Source of the DNA: Odoribacter sp.
GTDB lineage: Bacteria > Bacteroidota > Bacteroidia > Bacteroidales > Prolixibacteraceae
NCBI GenBank assembly: GCA_013824715.1
Contig: PNOH01000003.1
Location: forward strand, 1 to 64,000
Direction: 5' to 3'
Length of the DNA: 64,000 nucleotides
Within the stretch, counting starts at the first letter, position 1. Each line of letters opens with the position of its first letter. A program made the position numbers and the translations under genes. This document shows positions 42,783 through 52,298 of the stretch, piece after piece. The notes below the pieces were generated by a model, which saw nothing but the letters and a program-made list of their open reading frames with translations, did not search any database and was not told the DNA's origin.

Positions 42783-44090
42783 ATGAGTAACATAATTGCA
42801 ATTGTAGGAAGGCCAAATGTTGGGAAATCAACCCTTTTTAACCGCTTGACCGAATCAAGAAAAGCCATCGTTGACGAATCTTCGGGCGTAACCCGCGACC
42901 GTCAGTATGGAAAAGGTGTATGGAACGGAATTGATTTTTCGGTGATTGATACCGGAGGATATGCGGTTATTGCTGAAGATGTTTTTGAAGGCGAAATCCG
43001 CAAACAGGTGATGCTGGCTATCGAAGAATCGGATGTGATTTTATTTGTCGTTGATGTTGAGAACGGGGTCACCGACATGGACGAAGAGGTGGCAACAGTG
43101 TTGCGCCGCTCAACCAAAAAAGTATTTATTGTTGTGAATAAAGTTGATAATAATTCAAGGATTATTGACTCGCATGAGTTTTATTCACTCGGGTTGGGTG
43201 AATTATACTGCATCTCATCAATGACTGGTAGTGGTACCGGCGAATTGCTCGATGCCATTGTAAAGGAATTTCCGAAAGATGCGCCCGAACAAACCGAGGA
43301 CAATATTCCTCACTTCGCGATTATTGGACGCCCCAATGTGGGTAAATCATCGTTTATCAATGCACTTACCGGAGTGGAGGGCAATATTGTGACCGACATT
43401 GCAGGTACTACACGCGATTCAATCCACACACGGTACAATAAATTTGGCCACGATTTTTATTTGGTTGATACAGCCGGATTGCGTAAACGCACCAAAGTCA
43501 AGGAGGATGTTGAATTTTACTCGACTATGCGTTCCATCCGTGCCATCGAAGATTCGGATGTTTGTTTGCTGATACTTGATGCTACACGCGGCATGGAATC
43601 TCAGGATGTATCTATTTTCCATCTGATCGACCGCAACAAAAAAGGCCTGGTCATTCTGGTTAATAAATGGGATTTGGTTGAGAAGGACAATTCAAGTACC
43701 ATTGAATTTACAAAAACAATCAGGGAACGGATTGCTCCGTTTGTTGATGTGCCGATCCTATTCATTTCTGCCCTTTCAAAACAAAGAATCCTGAAAGCGC
43801 TTGAAACAGCCGTGGAAGTTTATGAAAACCGGAGCCGGAAAATAAGAACTTCGGAGTTGAATGACGTAATGCTGAAAGCCATTGAAGCGTATCCGCCACC
43901 CGCAATAAAAGGTAAATTCGTCAAGATTAAATATGTGACCCAGTTACCGAGCAAAACACCAAGTTTCGCTTTTTTTGCCAACTTGCCTCAGTATGTTAAG
44001 GAACCTTACCGCCGTTATCTGGAGAATAAAGTACGCGAAAACTTTAATTTTTCCGGAGTTCCGATTCAGATTTTCATGCGGAAAAAGTAA
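42783..44090 (+). CDS. der: Ribosome biogenesis GTPase Der (EngA)
   Basis: The 435-aa product has two consecutive G domains: the first with GRPNVGKST (8-16), DTGGY and NKVD; the second with GRPNVGKSS (about 181-189), DTAGLRKR and NKWD. A C-terminal KH-like domain (about 350-435; [20 protein letters not shown], partly quoted) completes the family layout. Der is needed for 50S subunit assembly. It follows era, probably with its own start of transcription given the intervening palindrome. The length and motifs are complete. Confidence 0.97.
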   Translation: MSNIIAIVGRPNVGKSTLFNRLTESRKAIVDESSGVTRDRQYGKGVWNGIDFSVIDTGGYAVIAEDVFEGEIRKQVMLAIEESDVILFVVDVENGVTDMDEEVATVLRRSTKKVFIVVNKVDNNSRIIDSHEFYSLGLGELYCISSMTGSGTGELLDAIVKEFPKDAPEQTEDNIPHFAIIGRPNVGKSSFINALTGVEGNIVTDIAGTTRDSIHTRYNKFGHDFYLVDTAGLRKRTKVKEDVEFYSTMRSIRAIEDSDVCLLILDATRGMESQDVSIFHLIDRNKKGLVILVNKWDLVEKDNSSTIEFTKTIRERIAPFVDVPILFISALSKQRILKALETAVEVYENRSRKIRTSELNDVMLKAIEAYPPPAIKGKFVKIKYVTQLPSKTPSFAFFANLPQYVKEPYRRYLENKVRENFNFSGVPIQIFMRKK

Positions 44091-44113
44091 ATCGAAAATA
44101 TTTGCAGTCAATT

Positions 44114-45913
44114 TCAAGACAGCACCAACGGAAGAATGAAATAAAAGGTACAGCCTTCACCCGGAATGTTTTTACTTTCAACGCCTACTTCCCCGTTAAG
44201 TTTTTCAATGATACGCTTAACAATCGAAAGTCCCAACCCGGTTCCTTCCGCTTTTAGCATGTCGAGCCTGGTAAATTTATTGAAAAGTGAAGACATTTCA
44301 TCTTCCGAGAGTCCCTTCCCATTATCTTTTATCCAGAATTTTACCTTTCCACCAGCGGGCAATTCGCTGCCCAATTCGATTACCGGGGGAGTTCCTCCAT
44401 ATTTGAGGGAGTTACTGATGTAATTGATCCAGACTTCTTCGAGCCATGCCCCGTAGCCCAAAACATCAGGCCAGGATTTTGGCAATGTAATTTGTGCAGA
44501 TTTTTCATTAATGATATCCTTTAGCCGGGAAATAGAATCCAACACCACTTTTTGCATCTTTATTCGTCGGGTCTGAATATCCTGTTGCCGGACTGAGGCC
44601 AGGGTGAGCAGTTCTTTGGTAATATGCATGGTTTTAGTGGCCGATTGATTGATCAAATCGTTAATTTCGAGGATATCTTCATCAGGGAGGCTGCCGAATC
44701 CGGATTTGATCAGATTGCTTGCTGAGACAATAGCTCCAAGCATATTTTTTAAATCGTGGGCAACAGTATGTGAGAAGGCATCCAGATCAACAATTAGTTT
44801 TTCTTTCTCCTTAATTTCGTTGGTTAGCCTGATATTGTTTAACCTGATGCCCTCTTCGGCCCGGATGCGGCGGGTAATGTCTTTGATGACTACCAAACAT
44901 CCATTTTGTTGTTTGTGATGATCGTAAAGCGTTGTTGATTGAACATCGAAATATTGCATTTCCCCATTAAATTCGCGCGATATTTCAGTCTGGTACTCAT
45001 CATGAAGGATAATCTCCTTAATCAATGCTTCGCGATGTGGAAATACCTGTTCTGCCATTTTCCCGATTAATTCTTTTTGGTCTGTGTCAATCAGTTTTCT
45101 TAAAACCGGGTTGTAATCAGCGATTCTCAGCGATTTGTCAAGAATCAGAATTCCATCCGGGATAATATCAATAAGCTTATTACGTGCGAACGGCACCAAA
45201 TCGAACATTTTATACCGGGAGATATTAATTGCGATCAGAATTCCGGTAACCAGAAAGGTAAATGGAGTCCAATCGAATCCTGGAACAGGATTTAGCTGGA
45301 AGACATAAATCAGGTTACCAATTGGCGGAAAAAGTGAAGCAATAAACAGTAAAGTGATTTGTTTTTTGTAAAATGCAGATAACCTGAAATATAAAAGAAA
45401 AACCTTTATGATTCCGGTCATTAATGTCAGGTACGAGAAAACAAAAATTATCCAGAAGAACGGACCGTAAACATAGTCAGTGGCATTTGTTTCCGGATTA
45501 ATTGAAAAACTTTTCCAATGAAGGAAATGCAACTCGTTGGTGAACGGAGAAATCAGTAAGAATGTGGCAATTGAATAGAGCGCAATGACGAATTTTTTAT
45601 TCCGAAATCGTTCGGAAGAAGAAAACTCCAGTGAAAAGAAAAAGAATGATACCGGGCAATATACGATTCCTAAATAAGAAAATTTCGACCACATGATCTT
45701 GGTCTCGATATCAGTGGCGGCAAACTCGAAAGCATAGGTAAATGCCCAGATCGAGGTGGCAACCTGCCAAATCAACCAATATTTTACTCCGGGAGTTTCC
45801 CGAAAACGAATGAGAAAGAAAAATGTGATGATTCCAATCAATCCACCGATCAGTAAAAGCAGAAAAAGCGGTGTGATCGTATAGTTGCTCAGGTTAAAAC
45901 TAAGGTTATTCAT
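44114..45913 (-). CDS. Sensor histidine kinase with N-terminal 7TM domain and PAS domain
   Basis: The 599-aa product begins with seven hydrophobic segments (about 10-240) of the 7TMR-HISK_N type (YWLIWQVATSIWAFTYAFEF, LGIVYCPVSFFFFSLEF). A PAS domain follows (about 250-360; ILILDKSLRIADYNPVLRKL), then a short coiled coil and the HisKA dimerisation domain with the phospho-accepting His in FSHTVAHDLKNMLG, and an HATPase domain (YISNSLKYGG, IKDNGKGLSEDEM, GTGLGLSIVKRIIEKLNGEV). No response regulator is adjacent. It is the last gene of a four-gene minus-strand operon, 2 bp after mntP. The ligand is unknown. Confidence 0.92.
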   Translation of the reverse strand: MNNLSFNLSNYTITPLFLLLLIGGLIGIITFFFLIRFRETPGVKYWLIWQVATSIWAFTYAFEFAATDIETKIMWSKFSYLGIVYCPVSFFFFSLEFSSSERFRNKKFVIALYSIATFLLISPFTNELHFLHWKSFSINPETNATDYVYGPFFWIIFVFSYLTLMTGIIKVFLLYFRLSAFYKKQITLLFIASLFPPIGNLIYVFQLNPVPGFDWTPFTFLVTGILIAINISRYKMFDLVPFARNKLIDIIPDGILILDKSLRIADYNPVLRKLIDTDQKELIGKMAEQVFPHREALIKEIILHDEYQTEISREFNGEMQYFDVQSTTLYDHHKQQNGCLVVIKDITRRIRAEEGIRLNNIRLTNEIKEKEKLIVDLDAFSHTVAHDLKNMLGAIVSASNLIKSGFGSLPDEDILEINDLINQSATKTMHITKELLTLASVRQQDIQTRRIKMQKVVLDSISRLKDIINEKSAQITLPKSWPDVLGYGAWLEEVWINYISNSLKYGGTPPVIELGSELPAGGKVKFWIKDNGKGLSEDEMSSLFNKFTRLDMLKAEGTGLGLSIVKRIIEKLNGEVGVESKNIPGEGCTFYFILPLVLS

Positions 45914-45915
45914 AC

Positions 45916-46479
45916 TTATAAATTTAATAAATGCTCAATGAGGATTTTTGTTCCAATCAGGATCAGGATCAGGCCTCCAAGTATTTCGGCGAACCGGTTA
46001 AATGTTGGCCCGGTTTTTTTTCCAAGCAGGATGCCAAGCATTGATGCGATAAACGTGACCAGGCCTATAATAGTTACAGGCAGTAAAATTTTTTCGAGCA
46101 AGGTGGCGAAGCTGAAACCCACAGCTAATGCGTCAATACTGGTAGCCAGCGACAGCAATATAATTACCCTGATGTGTAAAGGATTTTTAATTTCGCGCGA
46201 TTCGGAACTCATAAAACTCTCGATAATCATTTTTCCGCCAATCAGGCTTAACAACCCAAACGCGATCCAGTGGTCAACCGGTTCGATCAGTGTTTTCATG
46301 CTGTTTCCCAGCAGCCAGCCGATCAAAGGCATAATCGCCTGAAACAATGCTAAAAACACGGCAATTTTTGCTGCCTGAAAAAAACGGATACGGGGAAGGT
46401 TTAATCCGCTGCAAACCGAAACTGCAAATGAATCGAACGATAAACCGATTGCAAGAAAAGTGACTGTTAAAATTTCCAT
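45916..46479 (-). CDS. mntP: Manganese efflux pump MntP
   Basis: The 187-aa product has six transmembrane segments and the MntP motifs AIGLSFDSFAVSVCSGL near the N-terminus and ATSIDALAVGFSFA in the second half, each carrying the membrane Asp used for Mn2+. It exports excess manganese from the cytoplasm. Its start overlaps the end of the upstream acyltransferase by 13 bp, so it is translationally linked to it. No yybP-ykoY-type leader is visible, as expected for an internal operon gene. Confidence 0.95.
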   Translation of the reverse strand: MEILTVTFLAIGLSFDSFAVSVCSGLNLPRIRFFQAAKIAVFLALFQAIMPLIGWLLGNSMKTLIEPVDHWIAFGLLSLIGGKMIIESFMSSESREIKNPLHIRVIILLSLATSIDALAVGFSFATLLEKILLPVTIIGLVTFIASMLGILLGKKTGPTFNRFAEILGGLILILIGTKILIEHLLNL

Positions 46480-47813
46480 CCGTTCAGAATTATTAGGTCA
46501 ACCAACTCCGTTCGCTGCTTCACCAATTGGTTTAACTTGTTCCGGTCGGTTTTATTCCCCGCCAAAAATAGCAAATCATCTAGATTATTCTGATAAAATC
46601 CAAGTAACTGCCAGGCACATTTTCCGGCAAAGGGCATCAGTATAAATGCTGAAACTGCTGTTACCCACGAATTGGTGAGTGCCAGTAACAATGCGGCTTC
46701 CATCAGGTAGGCAATTGGAAAGATGATCAATCCGGTTACAAAATTGAAAGTGCTCAGAAAAGTGATGTTTTTTACTTTCCGGCGCAGGATTTTGCGGGGT
46801 ACATAAAAAGGAACAGAATTGAAGATAAATCCAAAAGCAAAAACCGGCAGGGTTAATATAATGGCAAAAAAACTGGTCAAAAATCCAGGCCAACCGACAT
46901 TCGAAATTCTTTCAATTTGATCATCCGATGCATTCGCCTCTTTCAAGGTTCTGAAATATCCTTTCGATTTTTCAATGAGTACACCGAATTTCTCCGGATC
47001 GCTCCCTTCTAACAGTTCCAATTTTTTGATCAGTTCCTTGTCGGCATAAAACATCTGAAGGTATTTGTTTTTGCTGAAGAAATGTGATTTCGAACAGGTT
47101 TTACCGGCTACCTGTTTCAGTTCTTCGTATTCATGATAATTTTTTTTACTGTTTATCTGTAAAGTTAAGGGTACGATCCGGCTATAAATATCATCGCGCA
47201 GGCTTAGCATCGCTTTTTGCGGGTTCTCTTCGTATTCATCGTTGTACTTTTCAATACTGATGGGCTCGCCATATTCAATTATTAACGAACGGTTGAATGC
47301 CCAGTAATGGTCGTAATAAATTCCAACCGGAACAATCTGCAGATTCAGCGTGAAATGATTCTTCGCTTCGGCTTCGAGGGCGATACGGGGAATCGCTTTT
47401 TTGTGGGGAAGCATCTGACGGCGGCCCGAATGGGCAGCTTCAGGAAAAAGCGCCACCGTTTGTTTGTTTTCCAGAAGCTGAGTGACCTGCTGAAAAATTT
47501 GTTCGTTGTTCGAAAGATTGTCTTTTCCGTCACGAATCCGGTAAACCGGTAATAATTTCAGGTATTTTAATATCGGACTGGCAGTTTTTGATTTGAAAAT
47601 ATCAGCCCGGGCCAGCCACAACGTTTGATATTTATTGGTGCATGATACCGCCAGAGGATCCATCAGCGCATTTTGGTGATTGGGTGCAAAAATGATTGGT
47701 TTTCCTTCGGGAATCAAATGCTGCCCGCTTACAACAATTCGTTTGTGGGTCAGCCATAAAGCAAACTTCATGTAAGTCCTGATTATTTCGTATCCAACCG
47801 ACCAGTTTTTCAT
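46467..47813 (-). CDS. Lysophospholipid/glycerol-phosphate acyltransferase family protein
   Basis: The 448-aa product carries a PlsC-type acyltransferase domain in residues about 25-230. Block I is FAPNHQNALMDPLA (His and Asp spaced one residue wider than HX4D), and the third block is VALFPEAAHSGRR. The C-terminal half (about 290-400) has two to four hydrophobic segments (FLTSFFAIILTLPVFAFGFI, partly quoted). The two-part layout matches large membrane-associated acyltransferases of Bacteroidota that probably act in phospholipid or aminolipid synthesis; the exact acceptor is unknown. It is the second gene of the minus-strand operon. Confidence 0.9.
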   Translation of the reverse strand: MKNWSVGYEIIRTYMKFALWLTHKRIVVSGQHLIPEGKPIIFAPNHQNALMDPLAVSCTNKYQTLWLARADIFKSKTASPILKYLKLLPVYRIRDGKDNLSNNEQIFQQVTQLLENKQTVALFPEAAHSGRRQMLPHKKAIPRIALEAEAKNHFTLNLQIVPVGIYYDHYWAFNRSLIIEYGEPISIEKYNDEYEENPQKAMLSLRDDIYSRIVPLTLQINSKKNYHEYEELKQVAGKTCSKSHFFSKNKYLQMFYADKELIKKLELLEGSDPEKFGVLIEKSKGYFRTLKEANASDDQIERISNVGWPGFLTSFFAIILTLPVFAFGFIFNSVPFYVPRKILRRKVKNITFLSTFNFVTGLIIFPIAYLMEAALLLALTNSWVTAVSAFILMPFAGKCAWQLLGFYQNNLDDLLFLAGNKTDRNKLNQLVKQRTELVDLIILNGWKF

Positions 47814-47814
47814 T

Positions 47815-48759
47815 TCAGGCGAGTACAGGTTTTCTTGACCAGAAAAATGCGATAGTCAATCCGCTGATAATGTGCCAGACTCCCCACCAGGCAGCAATGA
47901 TAACCATTCCGCCTAATTCCATTTCAGGAGGAAAAATTTTGGGATTAAACATGAGAGCCAAAGCCAGGCCTGAATTTTGAATGCCTGTCTCGATGGAGAT
48001 GGTCCGTTGATCTATAAAGGGAAGTTTCATTATTTTGCTGAAGAAATAAGCGGTAGCTAATGCCAATCCATTGTGCAATAACACGATGATGAAAACAAGA
48101 TGTACATAGCTTGTAAATTGCGAGAAATTAGCCGAAAGCAGGGCGATGACCATCAGGACAAAAAATAACAGTGAACCCCGGTTGATTGGCTTTTTTATTT
48201 TTTTGGTCAGGCGAGGAAACTTTTTTGCCACCAAGAGCCCAATAATTACAGGAATGCCAAGTAAAATAAAAACAGTTTGAAACATTTGGATTTTATCAAT
48301 TTCCAGAGGCCTGACAAGGCTAGCTGCTCCCTGGGCATTATAAAAATCGATGTAAATATTTCCCCACAGGGCAAAATTAAAAGGGGTAAAAAAGATGGCG
48401 GCCATAGTAGAAATGGCGGTTAGACTAACCGAAAGCGCCACATTTGCCTGCGCAATGGAACTGATGAAGTTTGAAATATTTCCGCCCGGGCATGCTGCGA
48501 CCAGTATCATTCCTAATGCTACGGAAGGTGTAGGGTTAAGCAAAAGAACCAGTAGAAAGGTGAATGCCGGCAACAAAAAAGTCTGGCTGATAAATCCCAC
48601 AACGACCGATTTGGGGTTTCTCAGCATATCTTTGAAGTGAATTGTTTTGATGTCGAGCGCAACACCAAACATGATAAAGGAGAGTGCAATATTCAGGAAA
48701 AATAACCCGGAGGGTGAAAAATTCAGGCGGACATGGTCAAGTACTTCGAGAGAATTCAT
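47815..48759 (-). CDS. Bile acid:sodium symporter (BASS) family transporter
   Basis: ATG 48759 gives MNSLEVLDHVRLNF; in-frame ATGs at 48762 and 48771 are alternatives. The roughly 314-residue product has about nine or ten transmembrane segments. BASS marks include MFGVALDI near the start, AACPGGNISNFISSIAQANVAL (partly quoted) in the Na+-binding crossover region, and ETGIQNSGLALAL in the second half. It is a secondary transporter of organic anions or related solutes; the substrate cannot be inferred. The first gene of the operon, it precedes the acyltransferase by 1 bp. Confidence 0.92.
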   Translation of the reverse strand: MNSLEVLDHVRLNFSPSGLFFLNIALSFIMFGVALDIKTIHFKDMLRNPKSVVVGFISQTFLLPAFTFLLVLLLNPTPSVALGMILVAACPGGNISNFISSIAQANVALSVSLTAISTMAAIFFTPFNFALWGNIYIDFYNAQGAASLVRPLEIDKIQMFQTVFILLGIPVIIGLLVAKKFPRLTKKIKKPINRGSLLFFVLMVIALLSANFSQFTSYVHLVFIIVLLHNGLALATAYFFSKIMKLPFIDQRTISIETGIQNSGLALALMFNPKIFPPEMELGGMVIIAAWWGVWHIISGLTIAFFWSRKPVLA

Positions 48760-48801
48760 CATAAAAGTCACTTATTTAGTGAAGTTAGAGGCCTTAAAAG
48801 T

Positions 48802-48844
48802 AAAAAACTATGGATTAAACGAAAGCGTTCATCCATAGTTTTTT
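48802..48844 (-). terminator. Intrinsic terminator between alkaline phosphatase and BASS gene
   Basis: A perfect 14-bp inverted repeat (AAAAAACTATGGAT, 48802-48815; ATCCATAGTTTTTT, 48831-48844) with an inner ACG/CGT pairing gives a hairpin with T-runs on both strands. It would terminate transcription of the upstream minus-strand alkaline phosphatase. Confidence 0.85.
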
Positions 48845-48866
48845 CGAAATGATTCCCCGGACCGGA

Positions 48867-50018
48867 TTAAAACCCCAACAGAGTCATAATCTTTTTTGCA
48901 ATATCTGTATTTTCCATGATCCCGGTAAAATTTTCAGCCCCCGGACCGTATGCAAATACAGGGACCATTGTGGCAGTGTGGTCGCCGGTTGGAAAAGCTC
49001 CTTTTACCATACCGGTTTTCATGTTACCGCCAACTAAAGCAAAACCGCCGGTTTCATGGTCGGCAGTTACAATAATTAATGTTTCCCGGTCGTTGGCTGC
49101 AAATTCAAGCGCCTTGCCAATGGCCTGATCGAAATCCAACATTTCTCTCACAATATAGCCGGTGTTTTTTTGATGGCCGCCCCAGTCAATTTGTGAACCT
49201 TCGATCATGATAAAAAAGCCTTTCTTGTTCTGGTCCAAAATATGAAGAGCAGTTTTTGTGGACAACGGAAGGTCCATTTTACGCTTTGGAACCACTTCAT
49301 TGTGTTCGTCGGCTGTAAGTCCGGCGAGTTTCCCGGATTTGACTTCTGCAATTTCGTCCATATCTCGCAATACCTGATAGCCTTTTTGTTTAAGCTCACT
49401 GGCGAGGTCGCGTTTGTCTTTACGTTCGGTAAAATGTTTGTACCCACCGCCGATAAACACGTCTATATCTGTTTTCAGGAAGTCGGCAGCAATATCCTCG
49501 TAACTTCCACGGCTTCCCTGATGCGCAATGTACGAAGCAGGAGTGGCATGGGTGATAGCCGATGTGGAAACCAGCCCGGTTGCCAAACCTTTCTCTTCAG
49601 CCATTTCAAGAATGGTTTTTATGGCTACCGTATCGGTATTTACCCCGATTGCCCCGTTGTAAGTTTTTTGTCCGGCAGAAAGCGCTGTTCCTCCGGCACC
49701 TGAGTCTGTAATATAATTGTTTGAAGATTGTGTTTTCGAAAACCCGATATGTTTAAAGTTATCGAGGAAAAGGTGACCGCCATTAGCTGTCAGTCCGGCA
49801 AAAATCTGGGAAGTTCCCATTCCATCGCCAATCATCATGATAATATTTTTAGGCTTTTTAGCCTTAAATTTCTGAGCGTAGGTTTTTACTTCATAAGGTT
49901 TTCCGCCCTGATATGTTTTGGTCGAATCTTCGGCTGAAACCGATTTGTAGGTTTCCTGGCCGTAAAGTTGCTGAATGCCTAGAGCCAGAACCAGAATAAG
50001 GATTGATTTTAAATTCAT
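48867..50018 (-). CDS. Secreted alkaline phosphatase
   Basis: The 383-aa product has a signal peptide (MNLKSILILVLALGIQQLYGQ) and all main PhoA-family sites: metal-binding MMIGDGMG, the nucleophile Ser106 in ITDSGAGGTALSAG, IEGSQIDWGGH, TADHETGGFAL and a late HTATMVPVF motif. It hydrolyses phosphomonoesters in the periplasm or outside the cell. It lacks the Arg after the catalytic Ser (DSGAGG instead of DSAxxR), a known variant of the family. A CAAAAATA box (50078-50085) upstream on the minus strand is a candidate promoter; no Pho box is evident. Confidence 0.95.
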   Translation of the reverse strand: MNLKSILILVLALGIQQLYGQETYKSVSAEDSTKTYQGGKPYEVKTYAQKFKAKKPKNIIMMIGDGMGTSQIFAGLTANGGHLFLDNFKHIGFSKTQSSNNYITDSGAGGTALSAGQKTYNGAIGVNTDTVAIKTILEMAEEKGLATGLVSTSAITHATPASYIAHQGSRGSYEDIAADFLKTDIDVFIGGGYKHFTERKDKRDLASELKQKGYQVLRDMDEIAEVKSGKLAGLTADEHNEVVPKRKMDLPLSTKTALHILDQNKKGFFIMIEGSQIDWGGHQKNTGYIVREMLDFDQAIGKALEFAANDRETLIIVTADHETGGFALVGGNMKTGMVKGAFPTGDHTATMVPVFAYGPGAENFTGIMENTDIAKKIMTLLGF

Positions 50019-50077
50019 AGTGTTGTTATAAATGGATAAACACGAACAAAAGAGGTTTTCCTGGAAAATAAGAGTGA

Positions 50078-50085
50078 CAAAAATA
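50078..50085 (-). promoter_or_regulatory. Bacteroidota -7 box (TATTTTTG on minus strand) upstream of alkaline phosphatase
   Basis: CAAAAATA on the + strand is TATTTTTG on the minus strand, 60 bp before the start codon. Confidence 0.5.
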
Positions 50086-50140
50086 GCGATCTTAAATTTT
50101 TAATTGATACAAAAGGATTAAAAGTTTGTGACATTTTCTC

Positions 50141-51022
50141 TTACACCTCTATCCCGAACAAAATCCTGACCAGATAACCCAATCCGAAGGAAATAAGTCC
50201 AACCACAGTACTCAATACGACCATTTCGGTGAATCGTTTCCTGAAAGGCTGATCGTTGGCCACCGAAATGTAATAAGTGAACAGGAAGACGATCAGGATT
50301 GAATCAAACAATGCGACCAGCAAAGCGATGAAAGGAGAAGTGAAAATCAGATAGGGGGCAACTAAAAACACAACGGCAATCACATAGGCAATACCTGTAA
50401 ACACTGCTGATTTAATAGCCAGGTCATTTTTACCTTCAGTTTTGTTCGATAAATATTCGGATGAAGACATCGAAAGCGCTCCTGCAATTCCGGTGATGAT
50501 TCCGGCCAGGGCAACCAGTTTAGTGTTTTGAAGTGCAAAAGTTAAGCCCGCCAGTGTCCCCAGAATTTCGACCAGGGCATCATTCAGTCCAAGCACAATC
50601 GAACCCATGTATTTCAGGTGTTCTTCCTGAATGAGCCCCAATAATTCTTTTTCATGTTTGTTTTCATCTTCCGCAACGGTCAAAGCTTCGGGCACTTCTG
50701 TGGCGATCAGGGCATAGTTTATCTGGGCTTTTTCTTCGCCTTTTTCCATGAGCTTCAGTCCAAAAGTAAGCCCGAAAATCTTCGAAATCAGGTAATATTT
50801 ACGGATTTCCCATTGACTGGGAGAAACCTCCTTGTTGGTATATGCCGACCAGATTTTATAGTGTTTCAGTTCGTCTTCGGCAATTTCCTTCAGAACCTTT
50901 CTGTTGTGCATATCTTTTGTCTGTTCAGCCAGTTTCAAATAGATATGGTACTCCGTAATTTCTTCGCGCTGTGCGTAAATTAGTTGCTGACGTATTTCAG
51001 GTGATATGGGTTTTTTGATCAT
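50141..51022 (-). CDS. Ferritin-like/VIT1 fusion, probable metal exporter (MbfA-like)
   Basis: The 293-aa product fuses an N-terminal four-helix ferritin-like domain (about 1-135) to a C-terminal VIT1/CCC1 transporter domain (about 136-290). The ferritin part shows paired Glu/His metal ligands (EEITEYHIYLKLAEQT, EIAEDELKHYKIW, EDENKHEKELL). The membrane part has IVLGLNDALVEILGTLAGLT and SMSSSEYLSNKTEG, the VIT motifs, and about five hydrophobic segments. Fusions of this kind (MbfA and relatives) are thought to sense and export iron or manganese. It is alone on its strand, with repeat DNA upstream. Confidence 0.92.
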   Translation of the reverse strand: MIKKPISPEIRQQLIYAQREEITEYHIYLKLAEQTKDMHNRKVLKEIAEDELKHYKIWSAYTNKEVSPSQWEIRKYYLISKIFGLTFGLKLMEKGEEKAQINYALIATEVPEALTVAEDENKHEKELLGLIQEEHLKYMGSIVLGLNDALVEILGTLAGLTFALQNTKLVALAGIITGIAGALSMSSSEYLSNKTEGKNDLAIKSAVFTGIAYVIAVVFLVAPYLIFTSPFIALLVALFDSILIVFLFTYYISVANDQPFRKRFTEMVVLSTVVGLISFGLGYLVRILFGIEV

Positions 51023-51059
51023 TTTGCTATAAGGATTGAAGGATTGAAGTACTGAAGGA

Positions 51060-51134
51060 TTGATTTATTGATTCGGGTTGCGGGTTTCTTGATACGAGTT
51101 ACCTTACTCGTAACCCGCATCCTGCAACTCGCAA
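51060..51134. repeat. GCGAGTTGCGAG-family palindrome upstream of the ferritin/VIT1 gene
   Basis: GGGTTGCGGGTTTCTTGATACGAGTT and its partner TACTCGTAACCCGCATCCTG (partial quotes) are followed by CAACTCGCAAC. It is a relative of the units at 42660 and 52302. Confidence 0.7.
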
Positions 51135-51177
51135 CAATTTTTCTGCCAACTGCGACTGAAAACTGACCACTCCCAAG

Positions 51178-51624
51178 TCATTTTATCCATTCAAACATCT
51201 GGTAATGCTCAGCGGTCATGCCAAGATGTTCGTAAACTCCATGTGCCGGAATGTTTGTTTTATCGGCGTACAAACGGATTCCCCTCAAGTCTGGATTGCT
51301 GTTGACCCTGGTCTGAATGTGTTTATAAAGTTGGCTGAATATGCTTCGTTTGCGATATTCGGGCTTCACATAAACCGATTGAATCCAAAGTACAGTTCCG
51401 TTGCGCCAGTCGCTCCATTCAAAGGTTGTAAGTAACGAACCAACTACCTTTCCTTCGGTTTCGGCCACGTAATAAATGCCCTTCGACGAATCTTTAAAAA
51501 CGGCTGCAACACCTTTTATAACGGTAGGTTCGTGAAGCTGAAGCTGTTCGGTTTCCATGGCCATTGCCAGTTGAAACTCAACTATACTTGATGAATCTTT
51601 TTCGTTTGCCTGTCGGATTATCAT
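51178..51624 (-). CDS. GNAT family N-acetyltransferase
   Basis: ATG 51624 is chosen because the domain starts right there (MIIRQANEKDSSSIVEFQ); longer frames upstream would overlap yjjX. The 148-aa product has the GNAT core: GIYYVAETEGKVVGSLLTTF, WIQSVYVKPEYRKRSIFSQL (acetyl-CoA loop variant R/Q-x-x-G/A is modified to RKRSIFS) and a C-terminal ADKTNIPAHGVYEHLGM with the usual Asn and Tyr. The substrate is unknown. It is divergent from yjjX with about 146 bp between the starts. Confidence 0.9.
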   Translation of the reverse strand: MIIRQANEKDSSSIVEFQLAMAMETEQLQLHEPTVIKGVAAVFKDSSKGIYYVAETEGKVVGSLLTTFEWSDWRNGTVLWIQSVYVKPEYRKRSIFSQLYKHIQTRVNSNPDLRGIRLYADKTNIPAHGVYEHLGMTAEHYQMFEWIK

Positions 51625-51770
51625 TTGTTTATGAGTTATTGGAATTGCTAAATTAAGAAAATAGTCTTGCTCAGTTGAAACTGACCTGACAATAAACCTG
51701 AAACAGTTGGAAGAGTTCAAAGGGAAGTCTGGTTTTTTCGTATTTTCGACTTCAAATTGATTTATCCAAT

Positions 51771-52298
51771 ATGATAAAAATAGTTGTTGCATCTAAAAAT
51801 CCCGTAAAGCTCGACGCGGTAAAAGAAGGATTGTCGTTTTTTCTAAATCAACAGGTTGATGTACTTGGCGTATCAGTCGGAAGTGGAGTTTCGGATCAGC
51901 CGATGAGTGATCTGGAAACTTTGCAGGGAGCAGAAACAAGAGTAAAAAATACTCAGATTCAATTCCCTGATTATGATTTTTATGTTGGAGTTGAGGGAGG
52001 GGTGGAAGAATCTGTTTCCGGATTGATGGCATTTGCCTGGATTGTGATTAGCAACGGTACAACAACAGGAAAAGCCCGTACTGCCGGATTTTTTCTACCT
52101 CCACAGGTAGGTGTGTTGGTGCATCAGGGATTTGAGTTGGGTGATGCTGACGATATGGTTTTTGACAAAAAGAATTCGAAGCAGCAAAATGGTGCTGTTG
52201 GTCTGCTGACCAACGATGTGATTACCCGGAAATCGCTTTACATGCCAGCGGTACAAATGGCTTTTATCCCGTTTCTAAATCCGGGCTTGTATCCGTAA
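51771..52298 (+). CDS. Inosine/xanthosine triphosphatase (YjjX-like, DUF84)
   Basis: The 175-aa product has IKIVVASKNPVKLDAVKEG, SGVSDQPMSDLETLQGAETR and the FYVGVEGGVEES motif of DUF84 (YjjX) proteins, which hydrolyse non-canonical purine nucleoside triphosphates and so keep them out of nucleic acids. The C-terminal NGAVGLLTNDVITRKSLY also fits. Its 3' end overlaps, on the opposite strand, the aberrant tail of the HepT-like gene, and a palindromic repeat begins 4 bp after its stop. Confidence 0.92.
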   Translation: MIKIVVASKNPVKLDAVKEGLSFFLNQQVDVLGVSVGSGVSDQPMSDLETLQGAETRVKNTQIQFPDYDFYVGVEGGVEESVSGLMAFAWIVISNGTTTGKARTAGFFLPPQVGVLVHQGFELGDADDMVFDKKNSKQQNGAVGLLTNDVITRKSLYMPAVQMAFIPFLNPGLYP

